A stretch of DNA of 64,000 nt from an uncultured Lachnospiraceae bacterium (GCA_902779445.1 CACZBM010000001.1:1-64000); one strand, 5' to 3'. Positions 6,829-16,708 are shown, counted from the stretch's first letter. Program-made: numbers and translations. Notes: generated by a model from the sequence alone, not told the origin.

Positions 6829-8226
6829 CTAATCTTTATTTATATGCTTTTCTGCATCATCTATCGTCACTTCAAAAGTCATTTCCTGGAATTCTCCCTT
6901 TGAATATCTTTGAACTGTGATGACCGCTTCGTCTCCCGGCTGGTACTTCATCATCTGCTCCATATAGTCCCTGTATGAAGATATCTCCGAGGTTCCAAGT
7001 CTGGTGATCACATCTCCGCTCTGTATACCTGCATTAAGTGCCGGAGAATCAAGAGCCACCTTCGTAATGTAAAGCCCCAGAGGCACCCCGCTCTCTTCAT
7101 TTATTTCCTTCGTGACATCTGTTCCGTATATTCCGAGATATGCCTCCGATGAATTATTGGAAAGCTTCTCTATAAGTCCCTTCAGATCCGATATTGAGTA
7201 AGCAGTCAGAAGGTTTGGCGCATCCTCCATAGAAGTCTTCTGTGAGATTATTCCCATTATCTGGCCATCATAATTGGTTATAACGCCTGTCGCATTTTCG
7301 CTTCCGTAAATATCGGTGCTGAGAATGTGTATATTCTTATCAACCATGGACATTTCCCTCTGGTTGGAAATGGTGCGTCCGAAGCACTGGCTGCCCTGGA
7401 TACCAAGAGGACTTCCAAGGGCCATCACAGGAAGTCCCACAATATTTGTACCCCTGGAGTTTCCCAACTCTGCTTCCTTTATCTTCCTGATCGTATCCTC
7501 CGTTATCTCTTCAAGAGATACAGATATGATAGCGAGACCCGTATCCCTGTCTGAAGACTTCAATGATCCGGAGTATATCTCCCCGTCACAGAAAGTCACA
7601 CTTAAGTTCACATTCTCCTCATTTTCAGGGATATTGGTTAAGATCAGAAGGTCTTTCCCGTTATTCGCTACTATAAGTCCGGCAGAATTATCCGCATTCT
7701 CATAAGGATTCTCAAACCAGTCCATGTCGCTGGTCACCGCGGTTACCGTCACAATAGACCGGCCCGTCTCATTTGCCACTTCCTTAAGCGTCCTGTAAAG
7801 ACTCTTATAATCGTCAATAGTCAGGGAAACATGCTCGATCTTATAGGAAATCTGAGGATAGTCTCCATATGGATCCTTCTCCTGTTCCTCTTTAGCTTCT
7901 TCAGAAGGCTCAGCAGTCTCCTCCGCGATCTCATCGGCAGAAACCTCTGTCTCCTCTGTTGCCTCTGTCTCATCCTCTGACAGATTGGTCTCACTTATGG
8001 AATCAGACTCTTCATCTCTCGGTATATTTACAACTGCAGGCGTTTTTTCCGGTGAAGGCAGAACATTCCTTATGACCAGTACAAACGTACCCGCAGAAAT
8101 AAGCCCAAAGATCAGACCTGAAATGATCAACAAAAGAAACCTCACAAAAAGCTTCTTTTTATTGAGAGGTCTTTCTTTTATGGTTTCTTTAATAAAATGA
8201 AAATCCGAAGAATTGTTTTCGTCCAT
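6829..8226 (-). CDS. Membrane-anchored HtrA-like PDZ protein, catalytic triad lost
   Basis: The 465-residue protein has a short cytoplasmic N-terminus, one membrane segment (about residues 27-54), a long acidic linker (about 70-120), a trypsin-like HtrA fold (about 150-345) and a C-terminal PDZ domain (about 362-455). By eye alignment the catalytic residues are gone: the His of LTNNHVV falls on Pro in LTNIPEN (about residue 200), the Asp of SDLAV is Gly in DTGLAII (about 230), and the Ser of GNSGG is Ala in SENATG (about 312). It is therefore probably a non-proteolytic scaffold or sensor outside the membrane. The start at 8226 has AGGGTG 6 bases upstream; the earlier ATG overlaps the predicted -10 box. 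Frame and length are intact, so it is not a decayed pseudogene. Confidence 0.85.
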   Translation of the reverse strand: MDENNSSDFHFIKETIKERPLNKKKLFVRFLLLIISGLIFGLISAGTFVLVIRNVLPSPEKTPAVVNIPRDEESDSISETNLSEDETEATEETEVSADEIAEETAEPSEEAKEEQEKDPYGDYPQISYKIEHVSLTIDDYKSLYRTLKEVANETGRSIVTVTAVTSDMDWFENPYENADNSAGLIVANNGKDLLILTNIPENEENVNLSVTFCDGEIYSGSLKSSDRDTGLAIISVSLEEITEDTIRKIKEAELGNSRGTNIVGLPVMALGSPLGIQGSQCFGRTISNQREMSMVDKNIHILSTDIYGSENATGVITNYDGQIMGIISQKTSMEDAPNLLTAYSISDLKGLIEKLSNNSSEAYLGIYGTDVTKEINEESGVPLGLYITKVALDSPALNAGIQSGDVITRLGTSEISSYRDYMEQMMKYQPGDEAVITVQRYSKGEFQEMTFEVTIDDAEKHINKD

Positions 8227-8248
8227 TTTTTGCACCCTGTGATTAATC

Positions 8249-8277
8249 ATTCTATCATCAAGAAAGCCTCATGTCCA
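8249..8277 (-). promoter_or_regulatory. Sigma-70-type promoter of the HtrA-like gene
   Basis: On the minus strand TGGACA (8272-8277), a 17-base spacer and TAGAAT (8249-8254) form a near-consensus promoter. The upstream in-frame ATG overlaps the -10 box, so translation must begin at the later ATG (8226). Confidence 0.7.
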
Positions 8278-8312
8278 CATACCATATCTGGCATAATCGT
8301 ACCGTTTTGAGG

Positions 8313-8324
8313 TATAATAACACT
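8313..8324 (+). promoter_or_regulatory. -10 box of mutS2, leaderless start
   Basis: A perfect TATAAT (8313-8318) ends 6 bases before the mutS2 ATG, placing +1 at or next to the A of the start codon. No strong -35 box is visible at 16-18 bases. A GAGG at 8309-8312 is 12 bases from the ATG and would lie upstream of the transcript start. Confidence 0.6.
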
Positions 8325-10718
8325 ATGAATGAAAAAGTATTACACACGCTGGAATTTCATAAGATACGTGAACTTCTCTCATCACATGCCTTTTCATCAA
8401 GAGGAAAAGAACTGTGTCTGAGTATCCGGCCCTACGGTACAATAGAAGAAATAGAACACGCGCAGTCAGAAACATCAGATGCTTTCAAACGTATTATAAA
8501 GGACGGCAGCATTTCCTTCTCCGGGGTTTATGATATTACCCTTTCTCTAAGACATGCTGAAGCGGACGGCTCCCTCAGTGCGAGAGATCTTTTAGACATA
8601 GCATCTTTTCTGGAGACTACACGCCTTGTAAGATCATACGGAGATAAGGCCCGTGAAGAAGAACGGAACCCGGATTCCCTCGAGGACCGTTTCTCATGCC
8701 TTGAAAGCGTTGATCATCTGGCAAAAGAGATCCGTAGGTGCATACTTGACGCTGATACGATAGCCGATGATGCAAGTTCCGAACTGAAATCCATAAGGCG
8801 GAAGATCCGGGAAGCGCAGTCAAAAGTACACTCCACCCTGTCCAATATGATAAACGGGAAGCTCTCAGATTATCTGATGGATAAGGTGATCGTAATGAGG
8901 GACAACCGCTACTGTGTTCCGGTGAAGCTGGAGCACAAGGCACAGGTACCCGGTATAGTACATGATCAGTCCGGCACCGGTTCAACCCTTTTCATAGAAC
9001 CCCAGGCTGTAGTCAATCTGAATAACTCCATTAAAGAACTGGAACTTGCTGAAAGAGACGAGATCCAGCTTATATTAAAAAATCTGTCGGTTGACGTGGG
9101 AAGCAATGCTGATCTTCTGTCTGCCGACTATACCATAATGACGGAGCTTGATTTTATCTTTGCAAAAGCCTCTCTTTCCCTTGATATGGAAGGTACCCGG
9201 CCGGTATTTAATACCGGAGAGATAATCGATCTCCACTCTGCACGGCATCCTCTCATTGACAGAAAAAAGGTGGTACCCATAGACGTCTGCCTCGGACGCG
9301 ACTTTGACCTTCTGGTAGTCACAGGTCCAAATACCGGTGGAAAGACCGTATCCCTGAAAACTGTAGGGCTTCTGGAACTCATGGGGCTTTCAGGTCTCCA
9401 TATCCCTGCCGGTGAAAGAAGTGAACTTTCTTTCTTCCGGGAGATATATGCTGATATAGGTGATGAGCAGTCAATAGAGCAGTCACTTTCCACTTTCTCT
9501 TCACATATGACTAATATTGTGGGAATACTTCATGATGCCAATATCACCTGTCTCTGCCTATTCGACGAACTATGTGCCGGAACAGATCCTACCGAAGGCG
9601 CGGCTCTCGCAACTTCCGTTCTGGATTACCTTCATCAGAGAAGTATACGCACCATGGCTACCACCCACTATCCTGAACTTAAGGAATATGCCCTCACCAC
9701 ATCCTGGGTGGAGAATGCCTGCTGCGAATTTGATGTGGAATCTTTACGGCCTACCTACAGGATCCTTGTGGGTGTTCCCGGAAAGAGTAATGCTTTCGCT
9801 ATCTCAAAAAGGCTAGGTCTTCCGGATAAGATAATCGGCGATGCAAAGCAGAGAATAAATGAAGAAGATGAAAAGTTTGAACATGTACTCGCAAGCCTTG
9901 AGAAAAACAGGGTTGCCCTCGAAAAGAAGCAAAAGGAAATAACCGATACCCAGGCAGAAATAGAGAGACTGCAGAAAGAGTTGGACTCCGGCAAACAGAA
10001 TCTGGAAGACTCCAAAAATAAGATCCTGGCCGAGGCGCGGGAGGAAGCCCGCAATATCCTTAAAGACGCCAAGAGTACCGCGGATCAGACCATCAAAAAT
10101 CTTCAGAAATACGCAGACACGGACACACTAAAATCTGCCGAAAAAGACAGGGCGCGGTTAAGGGATGCCCTGAACACCACTGCAGATAACTCTGTTCCTG
10201 CGCCCTCCTTAAGTTCTGTTCCTGAAAAGGACCGTCCTAAGGGGAACCTCTCTCTTAAAGATATACGCGTTGGAATGAACGTCCGCATAATATCCCTGAA
10301 TCTGAAGGGTACTGTGCAGTCTCTTCCCGACAAAAATAAGAATTTATCCGTACAATGTGGTATTATTAAGTATAATGTTAATCTGTCTGACTTGAACGCT
10401 GATGATAAGAAAACCGGGGGCTACGGTATCGGCAAAGCATCTTCCGGCGGAAAATCTCTTGGTCATGCCATGACTATCCATCCCGAGATCAATCTTATCG
10501 GAATGAACGGCGACGATGCAAGGGAGGAACTGGCGTCTTATCTGGATGATGCCTATATTTCCCATCTCCCGGAAGTCCGCATAGTTCACGGAAAGGGTTC
10601 AGGTGTTCTCCGGGAGGTTGTACAGTCCTACCTGAAGAAGTGTAAATATGTGAAGAATTACAGGGCCGGAGAATTCGGTGAAGGTGATTCCGGTGTTACT
10701 ATAGCAACATTTAAGTGA
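8325..10718 (+). CDS. mutS2: MutS2 endonuclease/ribosome-rescue ATPase
   Basis: The 797-residue protein starts MNEKVLHTLEF, the usual MutS2 N-terminus, which fixes the start at 8325 rather than at an upstream in-frame ATG. It has the MutS core and lever, Walker A VVTGPNTGGKTVSLKTVG, Walker B CLFDELCAGTDPTEGAAL, a long coiled coil (about residues 500-630), and a C-terminal Smr domain with LIGMNGDDA and the VHGKGSGVLR motif. MutS2 in Firmicutes restrains recombination and, in B. subtilis, splits collided ribosomes. It lacks the MutS mismatch-recognition domain. It is divergent from the HtrA-like gene; a response regulator follows 15 bases downstream. Confidence 0.95.
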   Translation: MNEKVLHTLEFHKIRELLSSHAFSSRGKELCLSIRPYGTIEEIEHAQSETSDAFKRIIKDGSISFSGVYDITLSLRHAEADGSLSARDLLDIASFLETTRLVRSYGDKAREEERNPDSLEDRFSCLESVDHLAKEIRRCILDADTIADDASSELKSIRRKIREAQSKVHSTLSNMINGKLSDYLMDKVIVMRDNRYCVPVKLEHKAQVPGIVHDQSGTGSTLFIEPQAVVNLNNSIKELELAERDEIQLILKNLSVDVGSNADLLSADYTIMTELDFIFAKASLSLDMEGTRPVFNTGEIIDLHSARHPLIDRKKVVPIDVCLGRDFDLLVVTGPNTGGKTVSLKTVGLLELMGLSGLHIPAGERSELSFFREIYADIGDEQSIEQSLSTFSSHMTNIVGILHDANITCLCLFDELCAGTDPTEGAALATSVLDYLHQRSIRTMATTHYPELKEYALTTSWVENACCEFDVESLRPTYRILVGVPGKSNAFAISKRLGLPDKIIGDAKQRINEEDEKFEHVLASLEKNRVALEKKQKEITDTQAEIERLQKELDSGKQNLEDSKNKILAEAREEARNILKDAKSTADQTIKNLQKYADTDTLKSAEKDRARLRDALNTTADNSVPAPSLSSVPEKDRPKGNLSLKDIRVGMNVRIISLNLKGTVQSLPDKNKNLSVQCGIIKYNVNLSDLNADDKKTGGYGIGKASSGGKSLGHAMTIHPEINLIGMNGDDAREELASYLDDAYISHLPEVRIVHGKGSGVLREVVQSYLKKCKYVKNYRAGEFGEGDSGVTIATFK

Positions 10719-10733
10719 ATGAAAGGAAACACT

Positions 10734-11444
10734 ATGGTAGATAAGCAGAAAGTCCTGATCGTAGATGATGATAATAATATAGCTGAACTTATTTCGCTGT
10801 ATTTCACAAAAGAATGCTTTGATACGAAGATCGTCAATGACGGTGAAAGTGCCCTTAAAGAATATGAGATCTATCACCCGAATCTTATTCTTCTGGACCT
10901 TATGCTCCCGGGAATTGACGGCTATCAGGTATGCCGCGAGATCAGGACAAAGTCCCAGACTCCAATAATAATGCTGTCTGCCAAAGGTGAAGTATTTGAT
11001 AAAGTTCTTGGTCTGGAGCTGGGAGCCGATGACTACATGGAAAAGCCCTTCGATTCAAAGGAACTGATCGCAAGAGCCAAGGCTGTTCTCCGCCGCACCA
11101 ACCAGTCTGCAGCTTCTCCCCAGGAGAACCAGAAATCCGATATCAAGAAAGTGGAATATCCGGATCTCACCATCAATCTTACGAACTATTCTGTTCTTTA
11201 TTACGGCAAGTCCCTCGACATGCCTCCTAAGGAACTGGAGCTTTTATATTTCCTCGCATCATCTCCCAATCAGGTCTTCACAAGGGAGCAGCTCTTGGAT
11301 CATATCTGGGGCTATGAGTATATCGGTGACACCAGAACCGTTGATGTGCATATTAAAAGGCTTCGTGAAAAGCTTAAAGATCACGAAGCCTGGAGGATAT
11401 CAACCGTCTGGGGTATTGGTTATAAATTCGAATCAGAGGTGTAA
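10734..11444 (+). CDS. OmpR/PhoB-family response regulator (orphan)
   Basis: The 236-residue protein has a receiver domain (DDD acidic pocket at residues 11-13, phospho-acceptor Asp55 in LILLDLMLPGIDGYQ, Ser/Thr in IIMLSAK, Lys in MEKPFD) and a C-terminal winged-helix DNA-binding domain (about 135-232, VFTREQLLDHIWGYEY, RTVDVHIKRLREKL, ISTVWGIGYKFE). Start at 10734 is chosen over 10719 because AAAGGA lies 6 bases upstream. It follows mutS2 by 15 bases, so likely shares its transcript. No histidine kinase gene is adjacent on either strand, so its partner is encoded elsewhere. The gene overlaps the nrdD 3' end by 12 bases, tail to tail. Confidence 0.92.
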   Translation: MVDKQKVLIVDDDNNIAELISLYFTKECFDTKIVNDGESALKEYEIYHPNLILLDLMLPGIDGYQVCREIRTKSQTPIIMLSAKGEVFDKVLGLELGADDYMEKPFDSKELIARAKAVLRRTNQSAASPQENQKSDIKKVEYPDLTINLTNYSVLYYGKSLDMPPKELELLYFLASSPNQVFTREQLLDHIWGYEYIGDTRTVDVHIKRLREKLKDHEAWRISTVWGIGYKFESEV

Positions 11445-13601
11445 TACCCTTTCTTTTATTTCCTGTGTCCTTCCCTGATTCCAGAAGTTTGTGCCTATGT
11501 ATCCGCATGTACGTCTGGCCACATTCATCTTTGCCTGATCGCGGTTTCCACAATTAGGGCATTCCCATACAAGCTTACCATGGTTATCGGTTACCACATT
11601 GATCTCTCCGTCATAGCCGCAAACCTGGCAATAGTCACTCTTGGTATTGAGCTCTGCGTACATTATGTTCTCATAGATGAACTTCATTACGCTAAGTACT
11701 GCGTCAATATTATCTGTCATCTTCGGAACTTCCACATAGCTGATAGCTCCTCCGGGAGACAGCTTCTGGAAATCCGCTTCAAACTTCAGCTTTGTAAAGG
11801 CATCTATCTTTTCCCTTACGCTTACATGGTAACTGTTCGTGATATAGTTATGGTCTGTAACATCCTTAATACGTCCGAACCTCTTCTGGAGACACTTTGC
11901 AAACTTATATGTGGTGGACTCGAGAGGAGTACCATATACAGAGTAGTCGATATTCTCTGCTGCTTTCCACTCTGCACACTTGTCATTAAGTCTCTGCATC
12001 ACCTTAAGAGCGAAAGGTTTTGCCTCCGGATCTGTGTGGGACCTTCCTGTCATATATTTGCACATCTCGTAAAGACCTGCATATCCAAGTGAGATTGTAG
12101 AATATCCGCCATAAAGGAGCTTATCGATCTTCTCTCCCTTTGCCAGTCTTGCGATCGCGCCATGCTGCCAGAGGATGGGTGCCACATCGGATGTAGTACC
12201 GAGAAGTCTCTCATGACGGCATCTCAAAGCTTTGTGACAGAGTTCCAGTCTCTCGTCAAGTATACGCCAGAACTGCTCCATGTCTTTTCCTGATGAGCAG
12301 GCAACATCTACGAGATTGATAGTAACCACACCCTGGTTAAATCTTCCGTAGTACTTATGCTTCTGGCCCTCAGCCGAGAATCTGTCGGGGGTGAGGAAGC
12401 TTCTGCATCCCATGCAGGGATAAACGTCTCCGCCCTTATACTCTCTCATCTTTTTCGCTGAGATGTAATCGGGAACCATACGCTTAGCTGTGCACTGTGC
12501 TGCAAGCCTTGTGAGATACCAGTATCTGGAATCCTCTGTTACATTATCCTCGTCCAGAACATAGATGAGCTTCGGGAACGCAGGAGTTATGTAAACTCCC
12601 TTCTCATTTTTCACTCCGAGAATACGCTGTTTCAGCATCTCCTCTATGATGATCGCAAGGTCGTTTCTGGTCTGTCCCTCGGGAACTTCCCCGAGATACA
12701 TGAATACGGTTATAAAAGGTGCCTGTCCATTGGTTGTCATGAGGGTGGTTACCTGATACTGAATGGTCTGCACACCATGCCTGATCTCTTCAACTGTGCG
12801 GCGCTCAGCCACTGCATTTATCTCTTCTTCAGATGCATTGATGCCGGCAGCTTCAAACTCTTCAGAAACTTCCTTCTGGAATTTCTTCCTGGTCACATCT
12901 ACAAAAGGAGCCAGATGTGAAAGTGTGATGCTCTGTCCGCCGTACTGTGAGCTGGCGATCTGAGCGATACACTGTGTAGCTATATTGCAGGCGGTTGAAA
13001 AGCTCTTGGGCTTCTCTATCATAGTGTCAGAGATGACCGTTCCGTTCTGAAGCATCTCCTCAAGATTTACGAGACAGCAGTTATACATATGCTGTACAAA
13101 GTAGTCCGCATCATGGAAGTGGATGATACCCTGTCTGTGAGCTTCCACTACTTCCTGGGGAAGAAGTATCCTGCTGGTCAGATCACGGCTGACCTCACCT
13201 GCCACATAGTCTCTCTGGACTGAGACCACCATGGGGTTCTTATTGGAATTCTCTTCCTTAACGTCTTCATTCTCATACTCTACCAGTGTCAGGATCTTGT
13301 CGTCAGTTGTATTACTCTTTCTGACAAGTTCCCTCTTATAACGGTAAACTGTGTAGATGGTGGCTACTCTGAAGGCTCCCTCCTCCTGAATAGCCTGTAT
13401 AACATAATCCTGAATCTCCTCGACCCCTGCTTCATGATCCAGATCCTTGAGTCTCCTGTATACTTTCTCCTCCACGACTCTGATCTGGGAATTCAGAAGC
13501 TTGTAGTTCTCTCTAACCTGATCATTGGCTTTCTCCACAGCGGCAATGATCTTCTCTCCATCATATTCCACTTCCTTGCCGTTTCGTTTAATGATATTCA
13601 C
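11433..13601 (-). CDS. nrdD: Anaerobic ribonucleoside-triphosphate reductase (class III)
   Basis: The 722-residue enzyme reduces ribonucleotides to deoxyribonucleotides under anaerobic conditions using a glycyl radical. It has an N-terminal ATP-cone (about residues 3-90), the large barrel domain with the CMGCRSFLTP segment, a zinc site (CQVCGYDGEI, WECPNCGNRD) and the radical loop RRTCGYIGTNFWNQGR, with the radical glycine at about 700. The start is GTG at 13601 with GGGAGG 8 bases upstream. The activating radical-SAM enzyme NrdG is not next to it, which is unusual and means nrdG is elsewhere. Two NrdR-box-like sites and a terminator-like hairpin lie upstream. Confidence 0.96.
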   Translation of the reverse strand: MNIIKRNGKEVEYDGEKIIAAVEKANDQVRENYKLLNSQIRVVEEKVYRRLKDLDHEAGVEEIQDYVIQAIQEEGAFRVATIYTVYRYKRELVRKSNTTDDKILTLVEYENEDVKEENSNKNPMVVSVQRDYVAGEVSRDLTSRILLPQEVVEAHRQGIIHFHDADYFVQHMYNCCLVNLEEMLQNGTVISDTMIEKPKSFSTACNIATQCIAQIASSQYGGQSITLSHLAPFVDVTRKKFQKEVSEEFEAAGINASEEEINAVAERRTVEEIRHGVQTIQYQVTTLMTTNGQAPFITVFMYLGEVPEGQTRNDLAIIIEEMLKQRILGVKNEKGVYITPAFPKLIYVLDEDNVTEDSRYWYLTRLAAQCTAKRMVPDYISAKKMREYKGGDVYPCMGCRSFLTPDRFSAEGQKHKYYGRFNQGVVTINLVDVACSSGKDMEQFWRILDERLELCHKALRCRHERLLGTTSDVAPILWQHGAIARLAKGEKIDKLLYGGYSTISLGYAGLYEMCKYMTGRSHTDPEAKPFALKVMQRLNDKCAEWKAAENIDYSVYGTPLESTTYKFAKCLQKRFGRIKDVTDHNYITNSYHVSVREKIDAFTKLKFEADFQKLSPGGAISYVEVPKMTDNIDAVLSVMKFIYENIMYAELNTKSDYCQVCGYDGEINVVTDNHGKLVWECPNCGNRDQAKMNVARRTCGYIGTNFWNQGRTQEIKERVLHL

Positions 13602-13664
13602 AATAATGTCCTCCCTGATTTATTCTGCCACCCGGTTTTCTCTCCCTGTGATAGCCTAAAAAGT

Positions 13665-13694
13665 GCAAAAAATACCGGGCACCTGAGCGCCCGG
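13665..13694 (-). terminator. Terminator or attenuator before nrdD
   Basis: On the minus strand CCGGGC-GCTCAGGT-GCCCGG (13675-13694) is followed by TATTTTTT. It lies between the NrdR-like boxes and the nrdD start, so it either ends the amidase transcript or attenuates nrdD. The nrdD promoter was not identified with certainty. Confidence 0.65.
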
Positions 13695-13700
13695 CTTACA

Positions 13701-13716
13701 ATACTAAATATTGTGT
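13701..13716. promoter_or_regulatory. Candidate NrdR box 1
   Basis: On the minus strand ACACAATATTTAGTAT matches 14 of 16 positions of the NrdR box consensus (ACACWATATATWGTGT, scored in the better orientation). NrdR is the ATP/dATP-responsive repressor of ribonucleotide reductase genes. Location upstream of nrdD fits. Confidence 0.6.
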
Positions 13717-13802
13717 CCAGTTCACTTGAAGGCTACCACATCTAGTTGATATGATAAACGAGATTTTTGAAAAAGTGAAGTCTTAATAATGCACAAAAAT
13801 AA

Positions 13803-13818
13803 ACACAATATTTTGTAT
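13803..13818. promoter_or_regulatory. Candidate NrdR box 2
   Basis: ACACAATATTTTGTAT also matches 14 of 16 positions of the NrdR box. It lies 102 bases from box 1; NrdR boxes are more often about 31-32 bases apart, so looping or independent binding would be needed. It lies between the amidase stop and nrdD. Confidence 0.5.
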
Positions 13819-13836
13819 GTGTTGACATAAAGACCA

Positions 13837-14577
13837 CTAGTTCTTGAAATAAGCATCTATTCCATCGGCGATCCCGGCTGCCATTTTCTGCTGGAATGCT
13901 GAGTTTGCCATGTTAGTATCATCGGAAGGATTGGTCATGAAGCCCATCTCCAGAATGGTGACCGGCATGGTACACCAGTTGATGCCTGTCATCGTATCAT
14001 TTGCCTGTACACCCTTATTGGCGATCCCTGTTGCAGCACAATATGATGAAAGTACTTTTGATGACAACAGCTGGCTTGCAGGCGCAAGTTTCGCGATATA
14101 AGGATTGGTAGCTGAAGGAGCAAGCGCCAGAGCTCCTGATGTGGAAGCGGAATTTGCCCCGTTGGCGTGGAGACGTACAGATATCTCTGCCCCTACACTT
14201 GTGGCATACTGGGCTCTTTCCATATTGCTGATATTTACATCATGACTGGTCCTGGTCATATATACAGTATAGCCCCGGGCTGTCAGCTCTTTCCGGAGCT
14301 GCTCCGCAACAGCCAGTGTAAGCTGGTACTCATATAGTCCCGTAGTGGTCCCATGGGTTCCTCCGGTCACACGGGCTTTCATAACTGTAGCTCCCGGGCC
14401 GTTCGGTTCCTTTGTGCTGTCTCCCTTTGCCTGATGCCCGGGATCAATGCAGACTATATGTCCGCCGGTTGTGGCTGCATAGGCGTTCTCCACCTTTGCT
14501 CCCGCTCCTGTATATACGGCAGCGGTCATAATACCCGTTGCAAGAAGTCCTAAAAGTATAGTTTTTCTGATGTTCAT
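13837..14577 (-). CDS. Secreted N-acetylmuramoyl-L-alanine amidase (Amidase_3)
   Basis: The 246-residue protein has a signal peptide (NIRKTILLGLLATGIMTAA, cleavage near AYAATTG) and a single Amidase_3 domain. Zinc ligands and catalytic residues are visible: His in CIDPGHQ, Glu in GLYEYQLTL, His in VRLHANG and Glu in ILEMGFMTN. It cleaves the lactyl-amide bond between the peptidoglycan glycan strand and stem peptide. No binding domain is attached. Start at 14577 gives 9 bases to GAGGAGG; the ATG two codons earlier is only 3 bases away. The gene lies 15 bases downstream of glnN on the same strand, so may be co-transcribed. Confidence 0.93.
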   Translation of the reverse strand: MNIRKTILLGLLATGIMTAAVYTGAGAKVENAYAATTGGHIVCIDPGHQAKGDSTKEPNGPGATVMKARVTGGTHGTTTGLYEYQLTLAVAEQLRKELTARGYTVYMTRTSHDVNISNMERAQYATSVGAEISVRLHANGANSASTSGALALAPSATNPYIAKLAPASQLLSSKVLSSYCAATGIANKGVQANDTMTGINWCTMPVTILEMGFMTNPSDDTNMANSAFQQKMAAGIADGIDAYFKN

Positions 14578-14592
14578 GATCATATTCCTCCT

Positions 14593-16701
14593 CTACACCT
14601 CAAATAACAGATCTCCATAGCTGGGCATCGGCCAGTAGTCTTTTCCTACCAGCATTTCCAGCTCGTCGATGGGTGTCCTTAAGTTCTCCATATCTTTTTT
14701 CACGGTCTCTTTGCAGAATTCCGCTCTTTCCCTGCCCTCAGGGATCTTTAATGACTCTTCATCATCGGCAATGAGCTTCACAAGAGCATTATGCGCTTTA
14801 TCTGTAAGGGCCGTGATCTTCCGCAGATTTTCCTCGGCTGCATGGCTTCCGTATCCGGCATTCTTTACTGCGATCACCGTGTCGGAAAGATCTTTTATAT
14901 ATTTTAAGCAGGCCGGGATCAGGGATTTTGAAGCCATATCTATCATTGTGCGGGCTTCTATATTTATTTCCTTTGCATAATCCTCATACTTGATCTCCTC
15001 ACGGCTCTTAAGCTCCGCCTCTGTGAAGATACCAAATCTTCCGAAAAGCTTAACGGAATTCTCAGATGACAGAGCCGGAATGGCATCTACCATGGTGCGC
15101 AGATTCGGAAGTCCCCTTCTCTCTGCTTCAGCAACCCACTCTTCTGAATAGCTGTTTCCGTTAAATATTATCTTCTGGTGTTCGGTAGCATACTTCTTAA
15201 TAAGATCGTGTATGCCTATCTCCAGATCATCACATTTCTCCAGATAATCACAGGCATCTGCAAAGGCTTCCGCCGTGATGGAATTTAAAACGATATTCGG
15301 CTCAGCTATGCTTGCACTGGAGCCAACCATGCGGAACTCAAATTTATTACCGGTAAATGCAAAGGGCGATGTCCTGTTTCTGTCGGTAGCATCCCTTGTG
15401 ATATAAGGGAGGGTGCTGACTCCCGTATCCAGTTTTTCTCCCTTTATAGAGCTCGTAGCCATTCCTGTGGATACCAGCTGGGTTATAACATCCTGAAGCT
15501 GCTCTCCTAAGAATACGGATACAATAGCGGGTGGAGCTTCATTTCCACCGAGCCTGTAGTCATTCCCCACATTGGCAGCTGATTCGCGCAAGAGGTCCGC
15601 ATGCTCATCCACTGCTTTCAGAATACAGGTCAATATCATCAGGAACTGCACATTCTCATGGGGTGTCTTTCCGGGATCCAAAAGGTTGATGCCGTCATCC
15701 GTTACGAGAGACCAGTTATCATGTTTTCCCGAGCCGTTCACACCTGCAAAAGGCTTCTCGTGCAGAAGACACATCATCCCATGTCTCTCTGCCACCTTTT
15801 TCATAACTTCCATAACCAGCTGGTTATGATCTACTGAAATATTGCAGTCATTATAGATGGGTGCCAGCTCATGCTGTCCCGGAGCTGCTTCATTATGCTG
15901 TGTTTTAGCAGATACTCCCAGTTTCCAGAGTTCCAGATTCACGTTTTTCATGAATCCCGCAACTCTTTCCCTGATAGCGCCAAAATACTGGTCATCCAGC
16001 TCCTGGCCCTTTGGCGGCATAGCCCCGAAGAGTGTATGTCCTGTATAAATAAGGTCTTTTCTCTGTAAAAATTTATCCCTGTCAACCAGGAAGTATTCCT
16101 GCTCGGCACCAACAGATGGGATAACCTTTTTACTGGTGGTGTTTCCGAAAATACGGATAAGTCTCAGAGCCTGGATATTTAATGCCTCTATGGAACGTAA
16201 AAGAGGTGTCTTCATATCCAGGGATTCTCCGGTATAGGAGCAGAAAGCCGTCGGTATGCAAAGGGTTGCTCCCGCTGCATCATGGCGGACAAAAGCCGGA
16301 CTGGTGCAGTCCCATGTGGTATACCCCCTCGCTTCAAATGTGGAACGTATCCCACCTGACGGAAATGAAGAAGCATCCGGTTCACTCTTTATAAGCTCTT
16401 TTCCTGAAAACTCAGCTAATGCTGTTCCGTCTTTTCTCGCAGGTGATATAAAGGAATCGTGCTTTTCCGCAGTGATACCAGTAAGCGGCTGGAACCAGTG
16501 TGTATAGTGGGTAGCACCCTTCTCCATTGCCCAGTCCTTCATGGCATTGGCCACTACTTCCGCAGTCATGGGATCCAGGTCTTTACCCTCATCAATGGTC
16601 TTCCTGAGCTCTTTATAAACCTTTTTCGGAAGTCTTTCCTGCATAACAGTGTCATTAAAGACGTCTTCTCCGAAAATTTCCGCGATATTGATCATTTCCA
16701 T
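14593..16701 (-). CDS. glnN: Type III glutamine synthetase
   Basis: The 702-residue protein has the length and layout of GSIII (GlnN) enzymes: the [20 protein letters not shown] and [16 protein letters not shown]-terminal segments, the [12 protein letters not shown] catalytic segment, [22 protein letters not shown] and a long helical C-terminus. It makes glutamine from glutamate, ammonium and ATP. GSIII is typical of Bacteroides, Butyrivibrio and some clostridia, and is shorter-range evidence for organism identity. Its AGGTGA ribosome binding site overlaps the hisC stop codon (7 bases between genes), so it is translationally linked to hisC and co-expressed with two aminotransferases that consume or produce glutamate. 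Confidence 0.96.
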   Translation of the reverse strand: MEMINIAEIFGEDVFNDTVMQERLPKKVYKELRKTIDEGKDLDPMTAEVVANAMKDWAMEKGATHYTHWFQPLTGITAEKHDSFISPARKDGTALAEFSGKELIKSEPDASSFPSGGIRSTFEARGYTTWDCTSPAFVRHDAAGATLCIPTAFCSYTGESLDMKTPLLRSIEALNIQALRLIRIFGNTTSKKVIPSVGAEQEYFLVDRDKFLQRKDLIYTGHTLFGAMPPKGQELDDQYFGAIRERVAGFMKNVNLELWKLGVSAKTQHNEAAPGQHELAPIYNDCNISVDHNQLVMEVMKKVAERHGMMCLLHEKPFAGVNGSGKHDNWSLVTDDGINLLDPGKTPHENVQFLMILTCILKAVDEHADLLRESAANVGNDYRLGGNEAPPAIVSVFLGEQLQDVITQLVSTGMATSSIKGEKLDTGVSTLPYITRDATDRNRTSPFAFTGNKFEFRMVGSSASIAEPNIVLNSITAEAFADACDYLEKCDDLEIGIHDLIKKYATEHQKIIFNGNSYSEEWVAEAERRGLPNLRTMVDAIPALSSENSVKLFGRFGIFTEAELKSREEIKYEDYAKEINIEARTMIDMASKSLIPACLKYIKDLSDTVIAVKNAGYGSHAAEENLRKITALTDKAHNALVKLIADDEESLKIPEGRERAEFCKETVKKDMENLRTPIDELEMLVGKDYWPMPSYGDLLFEV

Positions 16702-16708
16702 CTTTACA

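Noticed and set aside
6829..8226. Pseudogene call for the HtrA-like gene
   Set aside because: The frame, signal anchor, PDZ domain, promoter and ribosome binding site are intact; only catalytic positions differ, which fits a functional pseudoprotease.
13602..13836. Cobalamin or other riboswitch upstream of nrdD
   Set aside because: The leader has a terminator-like hairpin, but no recognisable B12-box or other aptamer core; the downstream ACCGGG that could pair with the stem is transcribed only after the terminator.
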